DNA of 64,000 nucleotides from Ananas comosus (taxonomy: Eukaryota; Streptophyta; Magnoliopsida; Poales; Bromeliaceae), in contig NC_033635.1 of the NCBI RefSeq assembly GCF_001540865.1, positions 4,360,231 to 4,424,230 on the forward strand. Direction: 5' to 3'. The stretch's first letter is position 1. Each line of letters begins with the position of its first letter. The notes beneath the pieces were generated by a model. It saw only the letters and a list, made by a program, of their open reading frames with translations, ran no database searches and was not told where the DNA came from. Both the position numbers and the translations under genes were made by a program. Shown one piece after another: positions 11,433-23,340 of the stretch.

Positions 11433-13176
11433 CTCAGACTAAAGTAAAATATTTTTACAGACTTAAAATATGTAATATTGAATTAAAAAGCATAAGGAAC
11501 AAAATAGAACTTTGCCGAAAGTTTAGAAACTAGTGGTGCAATATTTCCCCAAAAAAGATTCTATCCTACCAAAATGGTACGAATTGGAGACAATTATCCT
11601 TTGTCCCTTTCAAGTCCCAAACTTTCCCAAACTGTATAGATCAGTTCCGTGAGTTCCTTGTGGATTTCTACAAATGAAAAGAGACTTTTGATACCCACAA
11701 AAAAAAAAATTCCTCAGTTGCTTAACAACTCTACAATGCAATGTCGTTTTGCTTTAAATTTGTGATCCTTATTGAAAGGAAGAGTCAAAGGATGGCCTTT
11801 CCAAGTCCAATGTGAATTGGCTTTTTTGTTTTTTGTTTTTAGTTTTTTTTTTTTTTCCAAAGTGGGAAGATTTTTCAGTTGAATATTCATATTAACATAT
11901 ATTCCTAGATCAGTATTAAACCGATATTTCACGTATACCATGATATTAAGCCAATGATAAACATCTGAGATCGTAAGTTTGATACCTGTGCACATCTGTT
12001 ATTTAGGATATATTTGTTTTACCGAAAGTAGAGAGAAATGAAGTGGTATTTGATTATAAATGCCAACTTCGGTTGCTTGGTTCTCTGTAGTTTCACTTTT
12101 GATTGAAATTGAAACTCTTGGTAATATTGTTAGTGACTTTGATCTAACCTAGGTTCAAATCGATTGCTGAAAAATGTGAGAAAATTAATAAAATATTAAT
12201 TCATCTCTCACACATTCAGTTTTTATATCGTTTACTTTCTATCAAACAAACAATAGAACTAGAAAAATTTTAGCTCCTCAACATTACAAACAAACGGTGA
12301 AAAATGTATATTTGTTGGGTTAAAGTAGAGCTCAGATAAAAATTATTTTTTTTCCATTGTTTGTTTTCATAACTATGCAAGTGAAGTTTCTCAAATTACG
12401 ATACTTGTTTGGCAAACAATAAATGGCCTAAAAAGTATAATTTATATATAAATAATTAATAACTTGATAATAATAAATTATAATATAATAATTAAAAAAT
12501 AATATAATTGTACTTCTATAAAATAAAAAATATAATATAAAACAACTAAATTAATTTTTGTATACATGGCTCATCATAATCATAATAAAACAATAAAATC
12601 ATAGAGTAAAAGAAATATTAATACCCAACTAATCAATCTTTACCGTATTTAATTTAAATGAAGTAAATGAAAGAAATACTAAAATTTAATTAATCATTTT
12701 CTATCACATTTTAAACATAAGAGAGTAATTAGTGTCACAATCAAACATACTTAAATATAGCTAGTATTACTGATGGTCTTATTATTATTATTATTATTAT
12801 TTTCATTTGAGTTTCCACTGTTTCTTTATTATGACGAACCAAATAGCAGAAGTCGTCATTTACGGCCGAAAATAATTTTACCCTCTCTACTTTCATCCAA
12901 ATAAATAGGCCCTTATATAAACTCAGGTTTATTTGAAAGTCTACTTCAATTTAAACCTCATTTTTAATAAAATAAAAAAGTATTTAATAGGCTAATCATT
13001 CTATTTGGCACGACTTGGTTGAGTGGCTTATGATTCCATCTAAATTTTAAGGAAACGACTCTAATACAATACCGAACTACAATTCAATCACTCAATTGAT
13101 TACCGCAAACAACATGAACATAAATAAGCAGGTACAAAAGAGACTTTTGAGAAACACTTGATACACTTCTCAATGT

Positions 13177-13218
<42 letters not shown>

Positions 13219-13500
13219 AGGTTTATACATTCTCTATGCTAAAAAGGTAACATGTAATAGGAATCCCTCTATATTTAGTCAAGTATCATGTTTTGCCCTC
13301 CAATTTGAGTTGAATAATCAAACTTTCAAAATGTTCAATTTTTAAAGCTTGAAATTGCAAATGCCAAATCCAAAAGTACTTTTGGGATCAGAGTAAAATT
13401 TGACCAAAAGTTTGGAGGATAGAGGTGGAATTTATTCTTTACTATCCGTTGACATCTAATTTTAACGCCAAGATATAGATGAGCTCAAGAGAGAGGCATA
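11433..13500. other. AT-rich spacer
   Basis: It contains an (ATT)n run at about 12778-12801 and a 40-bp T-tract at 13178-13217. No gene was recognised. An open frame at 11714-11995 on the minus strand runs through a poly-lysine tract and is not convincing. Confidence 0.4.
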
Positions 13501-13589
13501 TATATAGGGGAAAAAAAGGGCGCCGAAATAGGCTTCAGTGCAAGATATAAGCCTCGAAGGCTATATCGAAGGAGGCTTTGGTACCCAGC

Positions 13590-13740
13590 ACGAGCTTCTC
13601 AATCTTTTAAAATTTTAATTTTACTATTCAATCTTTCAATTTGTTTGATTTGAACTAAGCAACGGAATTTCAAAAAAATTGGACGGTAAAATTAAAATTT
13701 AAAAAGCTGATAGTCAAGTCAAAATAGTCTATATATCAAG
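13590..13740. repeat. Partial copy of the 22.98/45.13/58.38 kb MITE family
   Basis: The arm containing 'caatctttcaatttgtttga' matches arms of the three full-length copies listed elsewhere. Terminal repeats are missing, so only a fragment is present. Confidence 0.4.
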
Positions 13741-13914
13741 AAATCTTTGTTTATTTTTATTTTTATTTTGAGAACCCTAGCTATTTTGTAAGAGTTAAAA
13801 ATGTGAAAAGGAAAATGATCAATAACAGGGCAGTTTGCGGCCCTGCCGAAGAGAGCTATAAGTGAACTCTAATTCACAGGACGTCCGATTCCGTATAGAT
13901 CCTTAAAAAAAAAA

Positions 13915-14390
13915 AAAAAGGATTAATTTTATACAGTTTTATATAAACATTTCGAATAATAAATATATTTTAATAAAATTTAATTTTTCATATTTATTCA
14001 TATAAAAGTTCAGTGATATTCATATTTATTCTTTTAATTTGGTAGAGCACGGTTTTTTTTTTAATAAAAAAATATATAAAATGATATTTTTGTCATCATA
14101 AATATATCCTTTCAAAAATCTTAACTGTTAGAATTATACAGAGATATCATTTCCAAAATTTTCAAACGATCATTTTTTTTTTTGTACCATCACAAATAAT
14201 ATAAGAGGGATAGAAAAGTCAATTATCCTATTCATTAGCTAGAGTTAAGTATTTTATCTATGATTAACTATATTTTTCTAACGGATTATAACAGCAGGAA
14301 TATATTTGAAAACATTAGACCTTTTGTAGAGATAAATATGAAAATTTAAATTTTGTAAGAATGTATCTACTATTCGATATATTAATAAAT
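13915..14390. repeat. Partial relative of the 19.2 kb Mutator-like MITE
   Basis: Blocks such as 'taagtattttatctatg', 'ttttctaacggattataa' and 'atatttgaaaaca' match the interior of the element at 19215-19616, in the same order. The ends are degenerate. Confidence 0.4.
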
Positions 14391-15135
14391 TAAAATTTTT
14401 GCCAAATTAATTAATGATTTTATCAATTTGAATAATTTAAACTGTTTTGTAATAAATAAAATTACCTCCATTAAATATTGTTACAAGAAAATTTTAAAAG
14501 TCAAAGAAATGTCAATAAAAAAAAAAAATCAAAATTCAGGGGCCTAATACACAATAGCAAATTGGTTGAGGGGGTCTCTGTGCACTTTTGACCAAACAAC
14601 AACAGCAATGGGTCAACAACATCAATAGGTCATTAATACATTGTCACATAGTGGATCGAAAACTCAAATCATATAAATGCGAAAAAATATATATATATAT
14701 ATAAAATATATAATGAACGAAATGAGCCGGCCCCAGATAAAACACTGTATTTACCTGTTCACCGAACTATATATACTACATTATTATTTAATGTAATAAA
14801 AAGAGCCTATATAAGATTACAAAACAACAAGGATTAAAAGGTAAAAAAAGGAAAACAACCGAAAAAAAGAGAGAAAATTAAACAAAAGCTAGCTAGAAAT
14901 GAACGAGTCTATCCTCTGCCCTTTACCTTCCTACAAACAAAATGCAAAAGCTTTGCAAGAAACATGAAAAAAGAGCCAAAAATGAAACAAAATTAAAAGA
15001 AACATGGAGCTATGTTCGCGTCTGCATCTTCTTCTTCTTCTTCTTCTGCTACTAATAAACCCTCACCGCCGCGAACTCCGTGGCCGCGCCAAAACTAAGC
15101 TCACCGGACTCCGCCCGAATCGGCGAAAAGGGCCA
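14391..15135. other. Downstream flank and probable 3' UTR of the IDD gene
   Basis: This lies immediately downstream of the IDD stop codon on the minus strand. A (CTT)n run sits at 15029-15047, and GC content falls sharply to the left of about 15000, suggesting the transcript ends nearby. A polyadenylation signal could not be assigned with confidence. Confidence 0.35.
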
Positions 15136-16209
15136 CTACAGCATTGCCGGGCTATTGGACTTGCGCTCCGCCGCGCCCTCCCACGGCTTGCCACCGTAAG
15201 GCGCGGCGGCGTTCGAGCGCTGCACTCCGCCGGCCCCCATATCGAGCCCGCCGCCAATTGAGGTGATGAGTGCAGAGAGACCGCCTGCGGTGGCGGCGGA
15301 ACCGCCGATCGGTCCCATCGCCAATCCGAGCAGATCCAGCGTCGTCGGCTTCGGCCCCACCAGCGGGGACGGGCCCATCATCAGCTCCGGAAGCCCCGGA
15401 GCGGCGCCGTCGTAGGGGAGGCCGAGGCCGAGCCCCGCGGAGAGCATCGGCCCTGGCTCTGGGTGATCCAAATTGTGGTGCCATTGGTCCTGCTGGGGCT
15501 GGGGATTGGATACGGAGGTGGCGAGGCCGAGGCCGCGGAGGAAGGACGAGCCCGACGCGGCGGCGCCCATCTGGGCGGCCTTCTGCAGCAGGGCGGTGGC
15601 CGACATGTGCGGCGAGGGCGGCGGCGGAGGATGCAAGGCGAAGGGGCTGCACTGATCGGACGACGCCGAATTCGGGAACAGCGCAGCGGCGGCGGCGGCG
15701 GCGGCTGCTGCGGCGGCGGCGGGAGAATTGGTGGACAGGCAAAGGGCGGGCGGCGGCTCGGCGCGGCCCATGGCTCCCACCAGGTCGGAGAACGCGGTGG
15801 TGCTCTGCGCCGAAGCCACGGAGGGCGCCACCGAGGCGAATAAGCTCGCAAACAAGCTCGTCGTCGACGTCGCAGCGCCGCCACCGCCACCGCCACCGCC
15901 GCTGCCGCCACTGCTATTGCTTCCACTCGTAGTAGCAGCACTAATCCCAATCGTCGTCGTCGACGGCGGCGGCATATACTGGAAAATCCCCGGTGGATTC
16001 TCCGGCTCTGCAAGAATAAAGTTATTTATTGGGTTTGCAAGTTTAGTACAATTATTGGAGTCACGAGAAAAAGAAGAGGGGCAAAAAGATGAGCAATGAT
16101 GCGTTATGATTTTGGGAAAGAAAATGGGGTTTAGACTTTTAAAAAGGGCGGAAGAGATCGACCACCACCATATCTTTTGCTTCATCCCCTTCATCCCTTA
16201 TATTCTTTT

Positions 16210-16240
<31 letters not shown>

Positions 16241-16556
16241 GTCATCATCGATCTGCTTCGAGGTTGCAGAGAGATGGGAAAGCTCCGTCCGGAAAATGAA
16301 AGCAGGCGTAAAGTTTTAATCAGAGACGCCCCTTTTCGCACATCATCTTATTATTATTATGGGAAATTATTATTATTATTATTATTATACAAACACATAA
16401 AAAATAGTCATATTAAGAGATTTATTTATTGAAATAAAAAAGAGAGAATCCACTCCACTGCACAGCACACCGCCCCGAAAACACACCCACTTTCCCTTTC
16501 TTTCTCGCTCTGCGAGACTCTTTCATTAATCACGTTCCCCACGCACCAACTCCCCT

Positions 16557-16598
<42 letters not shown>

Positions 16599-17930
16599 CT
16601 GTTTTGTTGCATGTGAATGGAGAGAGAGGGTACTCAGGGATTAGGCCGTTACGGGACAAAAAACACGATCACCCACCCCGATATCACAATCGCAGTTGCT
16701 TCCTTTTTTTTATTATTATTATTAATTTTATATTTACTTTTAAAATTTAAATTGTATTGAGAGTCCCAGATCCGACAAAACCCTACGGAAGCTCCCCCTT
16801 TTCTTCGCCTCCCCCTTCTAAACAATTCGATTATCTCCGAACGAGTCCAAAAGAGAATCATCAACATAATATAATCCATCCATCCGAAAAGTAAGATAAC
16901 ATTTTTACCCAAAAACAAGCACATAAAAACAAACACACACACACACACACACAAAATAAAAACTAATCAAGTACCAAAAACACCGACCTTGCTGCTCCGG
17001 TGGCGTCACCACCTGCCTCAGCGGCGGCACTTCCTCCTCCGGCGCCGGAGCAGGAGCAGGCGGCGGCGGCGGCGGCGCCGGCGACGGGTGCGTCTTCGCG
17101 CTCTCCTCGGCGAGCGCGTCGCAGAACGCGCGGTGCGTGATGAAGCTATCCCTCCTATAAAACAAAAAAGCACCCGATCAAAAGTGAATGTTGAGTGTTG
17201 AATTCATGGGGGATATATACATATAGCGTGTAGTGTGTAGGTACCGAGAGAAGAGAGTGCCGCAGTCGCAGCGGTACTCGCGGGTGCCGCAGGTCTTGGC
17301 GTGGGCCTTCCAGTCGGACTGGACGGCGTACTTCTTGGAGCACTTGTCGCACTTCCACTTCTTCTCGCCGTGCTTCCTGCAGAAGTGCTTCTTGATGCCG
17401 GTGAGGTCGCCGAGCGCCCGCGCCGGGTCGTGGTGCACGCACGTCGCCTCCGGGCACACGTACACCCGCTTCCGCGCCTCCTTCCCCGTCCGCTGCCGCA
17501 GCTTCCACGGCAGGTTGTGGCCCCTCCTGTGCAGCTGCAGGTTCTGGTCCCGCTGGAACCCCTTGTTGCAGATCTCGCACACGAACCGGTTCGTCGCCAT
17601 CAGCGTCTTCGGCGACAGCGCTATCACCTCCGCCTCCGGATCTTCAATTTCATTTCAATTCAAACCACCACCCGCATCATTTCTTTTAGATTATATTACC
17701 TAAAACCTTCCGTAAAGAAAGAAAATTCATCCATCTTATTTTTCAGCGCTTCTTCGATATTTACCTGGCATTCCGGGGAGGTTCCTCTTCTTCTTCGCCG
17801 GCGGAGGCATCGGATGCGGCGGCGGCAGCGGCAGCAGCTGCTGCGGGCCCGATGAGGACACGCTCGCCTCTCCGGAAGCCGAGTTCGACGCCGTCATCAC
17901 CGACGAATTCTCCTGCTGCTCCGTCGGCAT
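15136..17930 (-). CDS. IDD: INDETERMINATE-DOMAIN (IDD) C2H2 zinc-finger transcription factor
   Basis: Four exons on the minus strand: 17930-17765, 17641-17245, 17154-16988 and 16007-15136 (1602 nt, 533 residues), all joined at GT/AG sites with the frame preserved. The start is the ATG at 17930-17928, giving [11 protein letters not shown] basic nuclear-localisation-like KKKR is at residues 46-49. The INDETERMINATE domain follows: finger 1 (C77, C80, H93, H97), finger 2 (C118, C123, H141, H146), finger 3 of C2HC type (C153, C156, H169, C173) and finger 4 of C2HC type (C180, C182, H195, C199). The C-terminal part has the family motif [15 protein letters not shown] near 378-392 and TTLDLLGL at 465-472, a variant of the usual T-R/L-DFLG motif. 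In known members, fingers 1-2 bind DNA, and fingers 3-4 contact SHORT-ROOT/SCARECROW-type GRAS partners. Gly8, Ala13 and proline runs fill the low-complexity linker. The family call is very secure; the exact orthologue (MAGPIE, JACKDAW, RAVEN or other class) is not resolved. Confidence 0.96.
16008..16987 (-). other. Intron 3 of the IDD gene, rich in microsatellites
   Basis: This 980-bp intron starts at a GT donor (16987-16986) and ends at a TTGCAG acceptor. It carries (ATA)n at about 16214-16240, (ATT)n near 16367-16388, (TC)n at about 16560-16593 and (AC)n near 16932-16952. The much shorter introns 1 and 2 (17642-17764 and 17155-17244) hold no repeats. Confidence 0.85.
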
Positions 17931-18420
17931 CGATCGCCGGACCCTCCTCTTTTTCAATTTGTACCGCCCCAAAAACACAAAAATTACCAAATCAAAACAA
18001 GAAAGCAGCAGGCAGCTACCAGTCAAGTCAGTCTCCCACCACCACCGATCACTGACTTCCTCCTCGATAATCGCAATCGCCGATTACGGAGATTTTCGCT
18101 TCGCTTTGATGCCACGCCAAATTAAACGCCCCGCTCGCGAAACGCGGACCGTGGGACGATCTCAGCCGTCCATCTCGCGGCGGCTACGGTCCTGGGGGCG
18201 ACGGGGGGGCGGCTACAAAGAAATTTCTTTAGAGAGGGTCAGAGAGAGAGAGAGAGAGGGGGGAGACAAGGGGGAACCGGGGAAGGGGGGGAGGGTGAGG
18301 TTACCGCGGGAGAGGGCGGCCGACGTGGAACGATCAGCGCCGTCCACGTGTCGGCAGGAGCGGGGCTGTGGGGCGCTCGGCATCTGTTCCGGGGCTGAGT
18401 CAGGCTGAGTGGCGACCCCC
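17931..18420 (-). promoter_or_regulatory. 5' leader and promoter region of the IDD gene
   Basis: The GC-rich block upstream of the start codon contains a (GA)n run at about 18241-18258, followed by G-rich sequence and 'ccacgtgtcgg' near 18344, a G-box-like core. GA-repeat motifs in this position are common in plant promoters and bind GAGA-type factors, but that is inference. The transcription start was not located. GC content drops abruptly at about 18420. Confidence 0.45.
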
Positions 18421-19214
18421 CTCTTTTGTCGTTTAGTGCAGGGCTCTATGTTGACTGAATTTACAAAATGGCAATTTTTAATTATTAAAATTGAGAGGGG
18501 CGTAAAATGTCATTTCCTATTCCAGAGGCAGCGTAGTGAAAGTTATAGAACAGCGCACAGCGGATCTGGCGAATAGAAACTTGACACGTAGTCATAACTA
18601 GCTTTTAAGTATTCACCATTGTTTTATAATAAAGCAATCAACCACCGTATTGGCGTACTAGTTCGATGGCATTTTAGCAGGAATTTGGTATAAAAAGGAA
18701 AGCGGGTTCGTTGCATTATAGGACTCAACTTTTTACCAAATTTTAATTTAATTTGTGTTTTTTTTAAAAAAATAAATTTCATATTTTTATGAATTTTATA
18801 AATATATTATATTAGTCTATTACATTATCTGTTATTAATCTTAATTATCGACTAAAAATGTTGTTTGTGTGGATAATAGATAAGCATTTATGACCAGATA
18901 TTTATTAGAGTCAAGAGGGATTTTGTTTTTCTTCTATGGGACAAAATGGATGGTTAAGAAAAGTTTTACAATGATAGTTAAGTTCCAATTTGTATTTTGC
19001 GAAACACGACTTCTACATTTTAAAAGGAGAATGTATAATTTACGCATTTCATTCTAAAATTTAAATTCTTTAAAACTTTTTAGTATTAAAAACAAATTAA
19101 CAAAATGATGGCTCAATAAAAACAGCGAGATGAAGGGGTGTAAAATTTATGCTCTCTTTTCAAGTATACAACTAGCACTGCTCATTGTATTTCTGGTACA
19201 TATATTAGTTTAAA
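18421..19214. other. AT-rich spacer upstream of the IDD gene
   Basis: No gene or clearly bounded repeat was seen. Confidence 0.4.
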
Positions 19215-19616
19215 GAGTTAATTTCATACAGTTCTCTATAACTATAGTGAATGATAAATATATCCCTACAAAGTTCAGCTTTTATATGTTGTCCCTCCAA
19301 AAATTTTAATGTTTTCAAATATATCTCTTTGATTTGTTACCATTAGATAATCGTTCATATTTTCAATTTTGCCATCACAAATATATCTCTTCAAAAGCCA
19401 TAACAGTGTAATATAAGATGAGTAAAAATGTCAAAAACAAGCCAAGGTTAAGTATTTAATCTCTGGTTAACTAAATTTTTCTAACAGATTCTAATGACAA
19501 GGACATATTTGAAAACACTAGAATTTTTGTAAGGACAACATATATATAAAAGTTGAACGTTGTAGAGATATATTTGTCATTTATTATACTTGTAGGGACC
19601 TGCATGAAATTAACCC
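19215..19616. mobile_element. Mutator-like MITE with perfect 9-bp target duplication
   Basis: The left end 'gagttaatttcatacag' and the reversed right end 'gggttaatttcatgcag' are inverted repeats that extend some 40 bp. A perfect duplication 'tagtttaaa' flanks the 402-bp element at 19206-19214 and 19617-19625. It is non-coding. A related, decayed copy lies at 13915-14390. Confidence 0.85.
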
Positions 19617-20175
19617 TAGTTTAAAAAATATCTAGAAAATATTTAAGTTATTATTTTGGTGAGATAATTTAGTAGATATTTTTCTTAAAATCATAATTTT
19701 ATTAATGTTTCTTTAAACTTCAAAATATTACCACTATTTTTGTAAATATAAGAAGATATTCTTCAATGCTCTTATTCAGTAATAATCAATCCATATATGA
19801 ACGATTATATCTAAATTTTTTTTTTCCTCTAATAAGCAAAGAATTTAGTGCACTTATAAAAACAAGAAAAAAAAAAAAACAATACAATTTTTAAGTAAAA
19901 AATAATAAAATAAAGTTAGACATCACACTTAAATGTTTTAAAAACTATATTGGTAAAAATTAAAAACAACATTTGCTAATATAAGCTAAAAATTAAAAAC
20001 AACATTTGCTAATAATAGAAAATGTTTTAAAAAAATCAACTATAAGCTAAAAATTAAAAACTATATTCTAAATAAGAAATTAAAAACAACATTTGCTAAT
20101 ATATTGTCCTACATGGATTGTTGAGGGTAAAATCATAAATTTTTTAACTTAACTACTGTTTAACTCTATTGTAAT

Positions 20176-20209
<34 letters not shown>

Positions 20210-20618
20210 TTGGTGATAAATTCATATATAGAGAGAAATGTACACCATGTTATAGATTTTGAAGGAATATTTATACATTTTAAAATTTTACTAGGGTAAG
20301 TTTGAGATTATCTCTATTTTAAGAAATTTAGTAACGATTGGCAAAATGGATAATTTGATACATTTATCAAAGTTCAAAATATTTAAAAAAATCTTTTAAA
20401 AGTACATGGCGCAAATAAAAATATTAATTGCATCCAGTTTTTCGCTGAAATAATTAAGAAATATGCTACTTGTACACCTACAAGTAGGCATGAATCTTAT
20501 ATCCCACTCATCTTATAATTTATAAATCATCAGTGATGGAAAAATAAATGATAAAACTAGTAAAAAAATAATACGCCTTCGAGACGAGGTGTGTAAGAGT
20601 AATACACTATAAATAATC
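19617..20618. other. AT-rich spacer
   Basis: A (TA)n run sits at about 20178-20206. The phrase 'taaaaattaaaaacaacatt' recurs three times between 19955 and 20100, a small local repeat. No gene was seen. Confidence 0.4.
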
Positions 20619-20770
20619 ACCGACCGTCCCTAGAGCAAGTGGCAAAGGGCTTGGTGATTGGTACCCGAGGGTCCCAAGTTCGAATCCTAGTTGATTCACA
20701 TTTTCAGCTAAGTTTATTTCTAAATGAAATAAACGAAGCGGGTAGCGTGCTACCTATCTCTCTCAAAAAA
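20619..20770 (+). mobile_element. tRNA-derived SINE
   Basis: This is a full-length plus-strand copy. The A box lies in 'tagagcaagtggcaaag', the B box is 'agttcgaatccta', the 3' stem is 'gggtagcgtgctacc', and a short A tail follows. A possible target duplication 'aaataat' lies at 20611-20617 and again at 20768-20774. It closely matches the copy at 902-1074. Confidence 0.8.
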
Positions 20771-21047
20771 TAATAATCTGGTTAGTATTTCTTTTGGAAT
20801 AGAAATCTGCGAAAGTTTATAAGGGCTAATTATAATGAAAAGATTTATTAGACGATAACAAAAATTTTTAGCAAAGTTTGTGAGGCATCTTAATTTTAGC
20901 ATTCTACAATTCATTCAAGTGAAATTAAGATTTGGGACTGTTCAAATTAGCAAAAAAAAAAAAAAAACAAAAAAAACATGGTTAACAAATTTGTTAAGAA
21001 TCATAATAACATTATTATATTGAATACAAAATAAAAGTTTAACTTAT

Positions 21048-21727
21048 GGATGCGTTTGGTTCGCATTATGAAAGATTACTAGGAATAAAAGATATTCAAG
21101 AATCTTATTCCTATTCATTCTGTTACTAAGAATGTAAAATTTCTGTGTTTGGTTCGCACGGTAACATTAATTAGCCATGTTATTTAATATTATAAAAAAT
21201 ATATAATTAATTAATTTATTTATTTATTTAATTTTAGATAATGTTACCAAAAGTTTCAACATTTATTTAGAAAAAAGGGAGAGAGAGAGTATAAGTTAGA
21301 GAGAGAGCATAATTAAAAAAATAAAAAGAAAAATATAGTCGAAATTAGAGGGAGTGAGAGAGTTGAAATTTTAGAAAGAGAGCGAGAGAAAAAGCTTAGT
21401 TTAGAGAGAGAAAAAAAAGTTGAATTTTAGAGAGAAAAATAAGTTTAGAGAGAGATATACGGTTAGAGTGTAAAGAAAAATAATATCAATTAGCCGGCGG
21501 GTAGGAAGAAAGAAAAAGATTAGACAGATTACCCCAATCCATTAATATGAGGATACCCACCATCCCTCAAGGAAATGAGATTAGTATTTTGGGATAAATC
21601 TTATTCCCAAGTGAATTCAGTATTACCAACTAGATTACTTAGTGCGTTTAGCCAAACACCGTCATATTTTTTTATTCCCATTGAATTATTAGGAATTTTT
21701 AAAAGATAGCGCAAACCAAACGCACCC
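21048..21727. mobile_element. MITE with GGRTGCGTTTGGTT ends (Harbinger-like)
   Basis: The left end 'ggatgcgtttggttcgc' and the reversed right end 'gggtgcgtttggtttgcgc' form inverted repeats enclosing 680 bp. A 3-bp 'tat' occurs on both sides. The interior is non-coding, with purine-rich 'gagaga' runs. End sequence and size match plant Tourist/Harbinger-type elements, although their usual target is TTA/TAA. Confidence 0.65.
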
Positions 21728-22004
21728 TATATGTAATCCAAAGGTATCTCCTTGAAACTTTTGGATCGTATGATTCATATCTGAACCTCCTTAACGCGAT
21801 GCTATAGTTCGAATAATCCCCTCCTTAGCCTCCATGTTATTTGGCCGAATGTATAATATAATGTGGGTGATATTTTTACCTATTAATTAACTTAAATATT
21901 TGAACAAAAAATTACATCTTTACGACAAAATTATCAATTTTTTTATAATTATTTTAAGTTTTCATCAATGTTAGAAGGAGAATAAATGTTTGTTTTGAAA
22001 AAAA

Positions 22005-22470
22005 ATATAGCAAGTTATCTGCTTCATTTATAAAGTGGTATGAACTTGACAATATAGGTGAGATTACTAAGGCGTCAAAAAAAGAGAAAATCAAAAATCA
22101 AAAAATAAAGAGAGATATAGAGGGGGAGAAAGGTTAAGCTACAAGTATATAATTAACGGTATTGTTCTAACTAATCCTGCGCAAATAAATGCATACAGCG
22201 AAGAACTTGAGTTGGATTTGAGTCTCGTCCCCTAAAGATAATACTATTTCTGTGAGACCCCAGATAGTCCTATATATAAGATATAATAGGACTAAAACTC
22301 TTAGCCCGGTTTAAACATTTTGGGCGGTGGTTAGGTGCAAAAAGTTAAGAGAGTTAAGCGTGCCTGGACGAGAGTAGTCCTAGAATAGGTAACCCCTGGG
22401 AAGTTGGGGCATTACAATTTCTTTCTAGCCAGATTGCCCACCATGTAGCTGAAAGTTTGGTAAATTTATT
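22005..22470 (-). repeat. LINE- or SINE-like repeat interrupted by a Cassandra LTR
   Basis: Apart from the inserted LTR at 22251-22416, this segment matches 46341-46640 in order: 'agcaagttatctgcttcatt', then 'acggtattgttctaacta', then 'ctaaagataat', then 'ccaccatgtagctgaa'. Its tail-side motif resembles the SINE 3' end. The family is unidentified. Confidence 0.55.
22251..22416 (+). mobile_element. Cassandra-like TRIM, solo LTR
   Basis: The 166-bp LTR runs from TGTGAGACCCC to ATTACA and is flanked by the perfect 5-bp duplication 'atttc' (22246-22250 and 22417-22421). The last 65 bases contain 'agttaagcgtgcctggacg' and 'gagtagtcctagaat', resembling the internal promoter half of plant 5S rRNA, which is the hallmark of Cassandra elements. 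Solo LTRs arise by recombination between the two LTRs of a full element. Confidence 0.88.
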
Positions 22471-22978
22471 TATTCAGCTGTGGCTGTCAATCTTACTGCA
22501 ACGTTCCTCCCAAAGCCCTGTTATACCGTACTAAGGCGACGTGGTAAGCAAGTCATTTGTTGAGTAAACAAACAAATACTGAAAGTAAAGACATCTTGAA
22601 AATAGGTGATTGCAGGTTTCAACTTCATTGGCAGAAAGCACACATAGCTATTCTGCTGTCCAACCCCGCTTAAAAAGATTGTCTGCAGTGAGTACCCTTC
22701 TTTTGAATGCTAATCAGATAAAAATCGTGACCGTCATTGAAATTTTAAGCTTCCAAATATGATTACTCTATGGATCTCTCAGTCCGCCACTTGAAAGAAA
22801 GTTTTAAAAAATTTGACAGAAAAGTTGCTGTCCAAGTTAGTAACTATTAAATTTTTTAAAGTTTTAAAATTGCTATCTCATTATTTAAAAATTTATTTTA
22901 TTTAAACTATCTAGTAATATTTTTATCTAAAAATTTAAATGTGTTATTTATTGTGTGGATTTGATTAGTATGTTTTAA

Positions 22979-23340
22979 GTAAAAACGCACATAACTTACA
23001 TAAACTATGGACTATTTGAATCGGCTATCCAATCTTTCAAAATTTTGATTTGAATATCAAACTTCCAATTTGTTTAATTTAAATTAGTCAACGACATATC
23101 GATTTCAAAATTTACACATTATTTATTTATTTTTATGAATTTATAGTTACGAGAACTGCATCTAGTATACTAATTAAACTTGTAAAGATAAATGACAAAT
23201 TCAAAATTTGAAATCAAGACGTCGTTGACTGATTCAAATCAAACACTTGAAAAATTGGATATTAATGTCAAAATTTTGAACGATGGAATAGCTGACTCAA
23301 AATAGTTCATAGTTGAAATAAATTCTGCATGTTTTTTTAC
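22979..23340. mobile_element. MITE, family with copies at 45.13 and 58.38 kb
   Basis: The ends 'gtaaaaacgcacataactta' and the reversed right end 'gtaaaaaaacatgcagaatt' face each other. They are followed inward by 'aaactatggactatttgaat' on the left and its inverted relative on the right ('actcaaaatagttcatagtt'). The interior is non-coding. Confidence 0.65.

Noticed and set aside
15152..16013. Several long open frames on both strands over the last IDD exon, rich in Arg, Pro or Gly
   Set aside because: They are alternative frames of a GC-rich exon. Only the frame with the IDD motifs joins the other exons at splice sites.
20619..20770. A tRNA gene
   Set aside because: A and B boxes are present, but no cloverleaf or anticodon arm can be drawn, and the sequence recurs with a poly(A) tail. 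It is a SINE.
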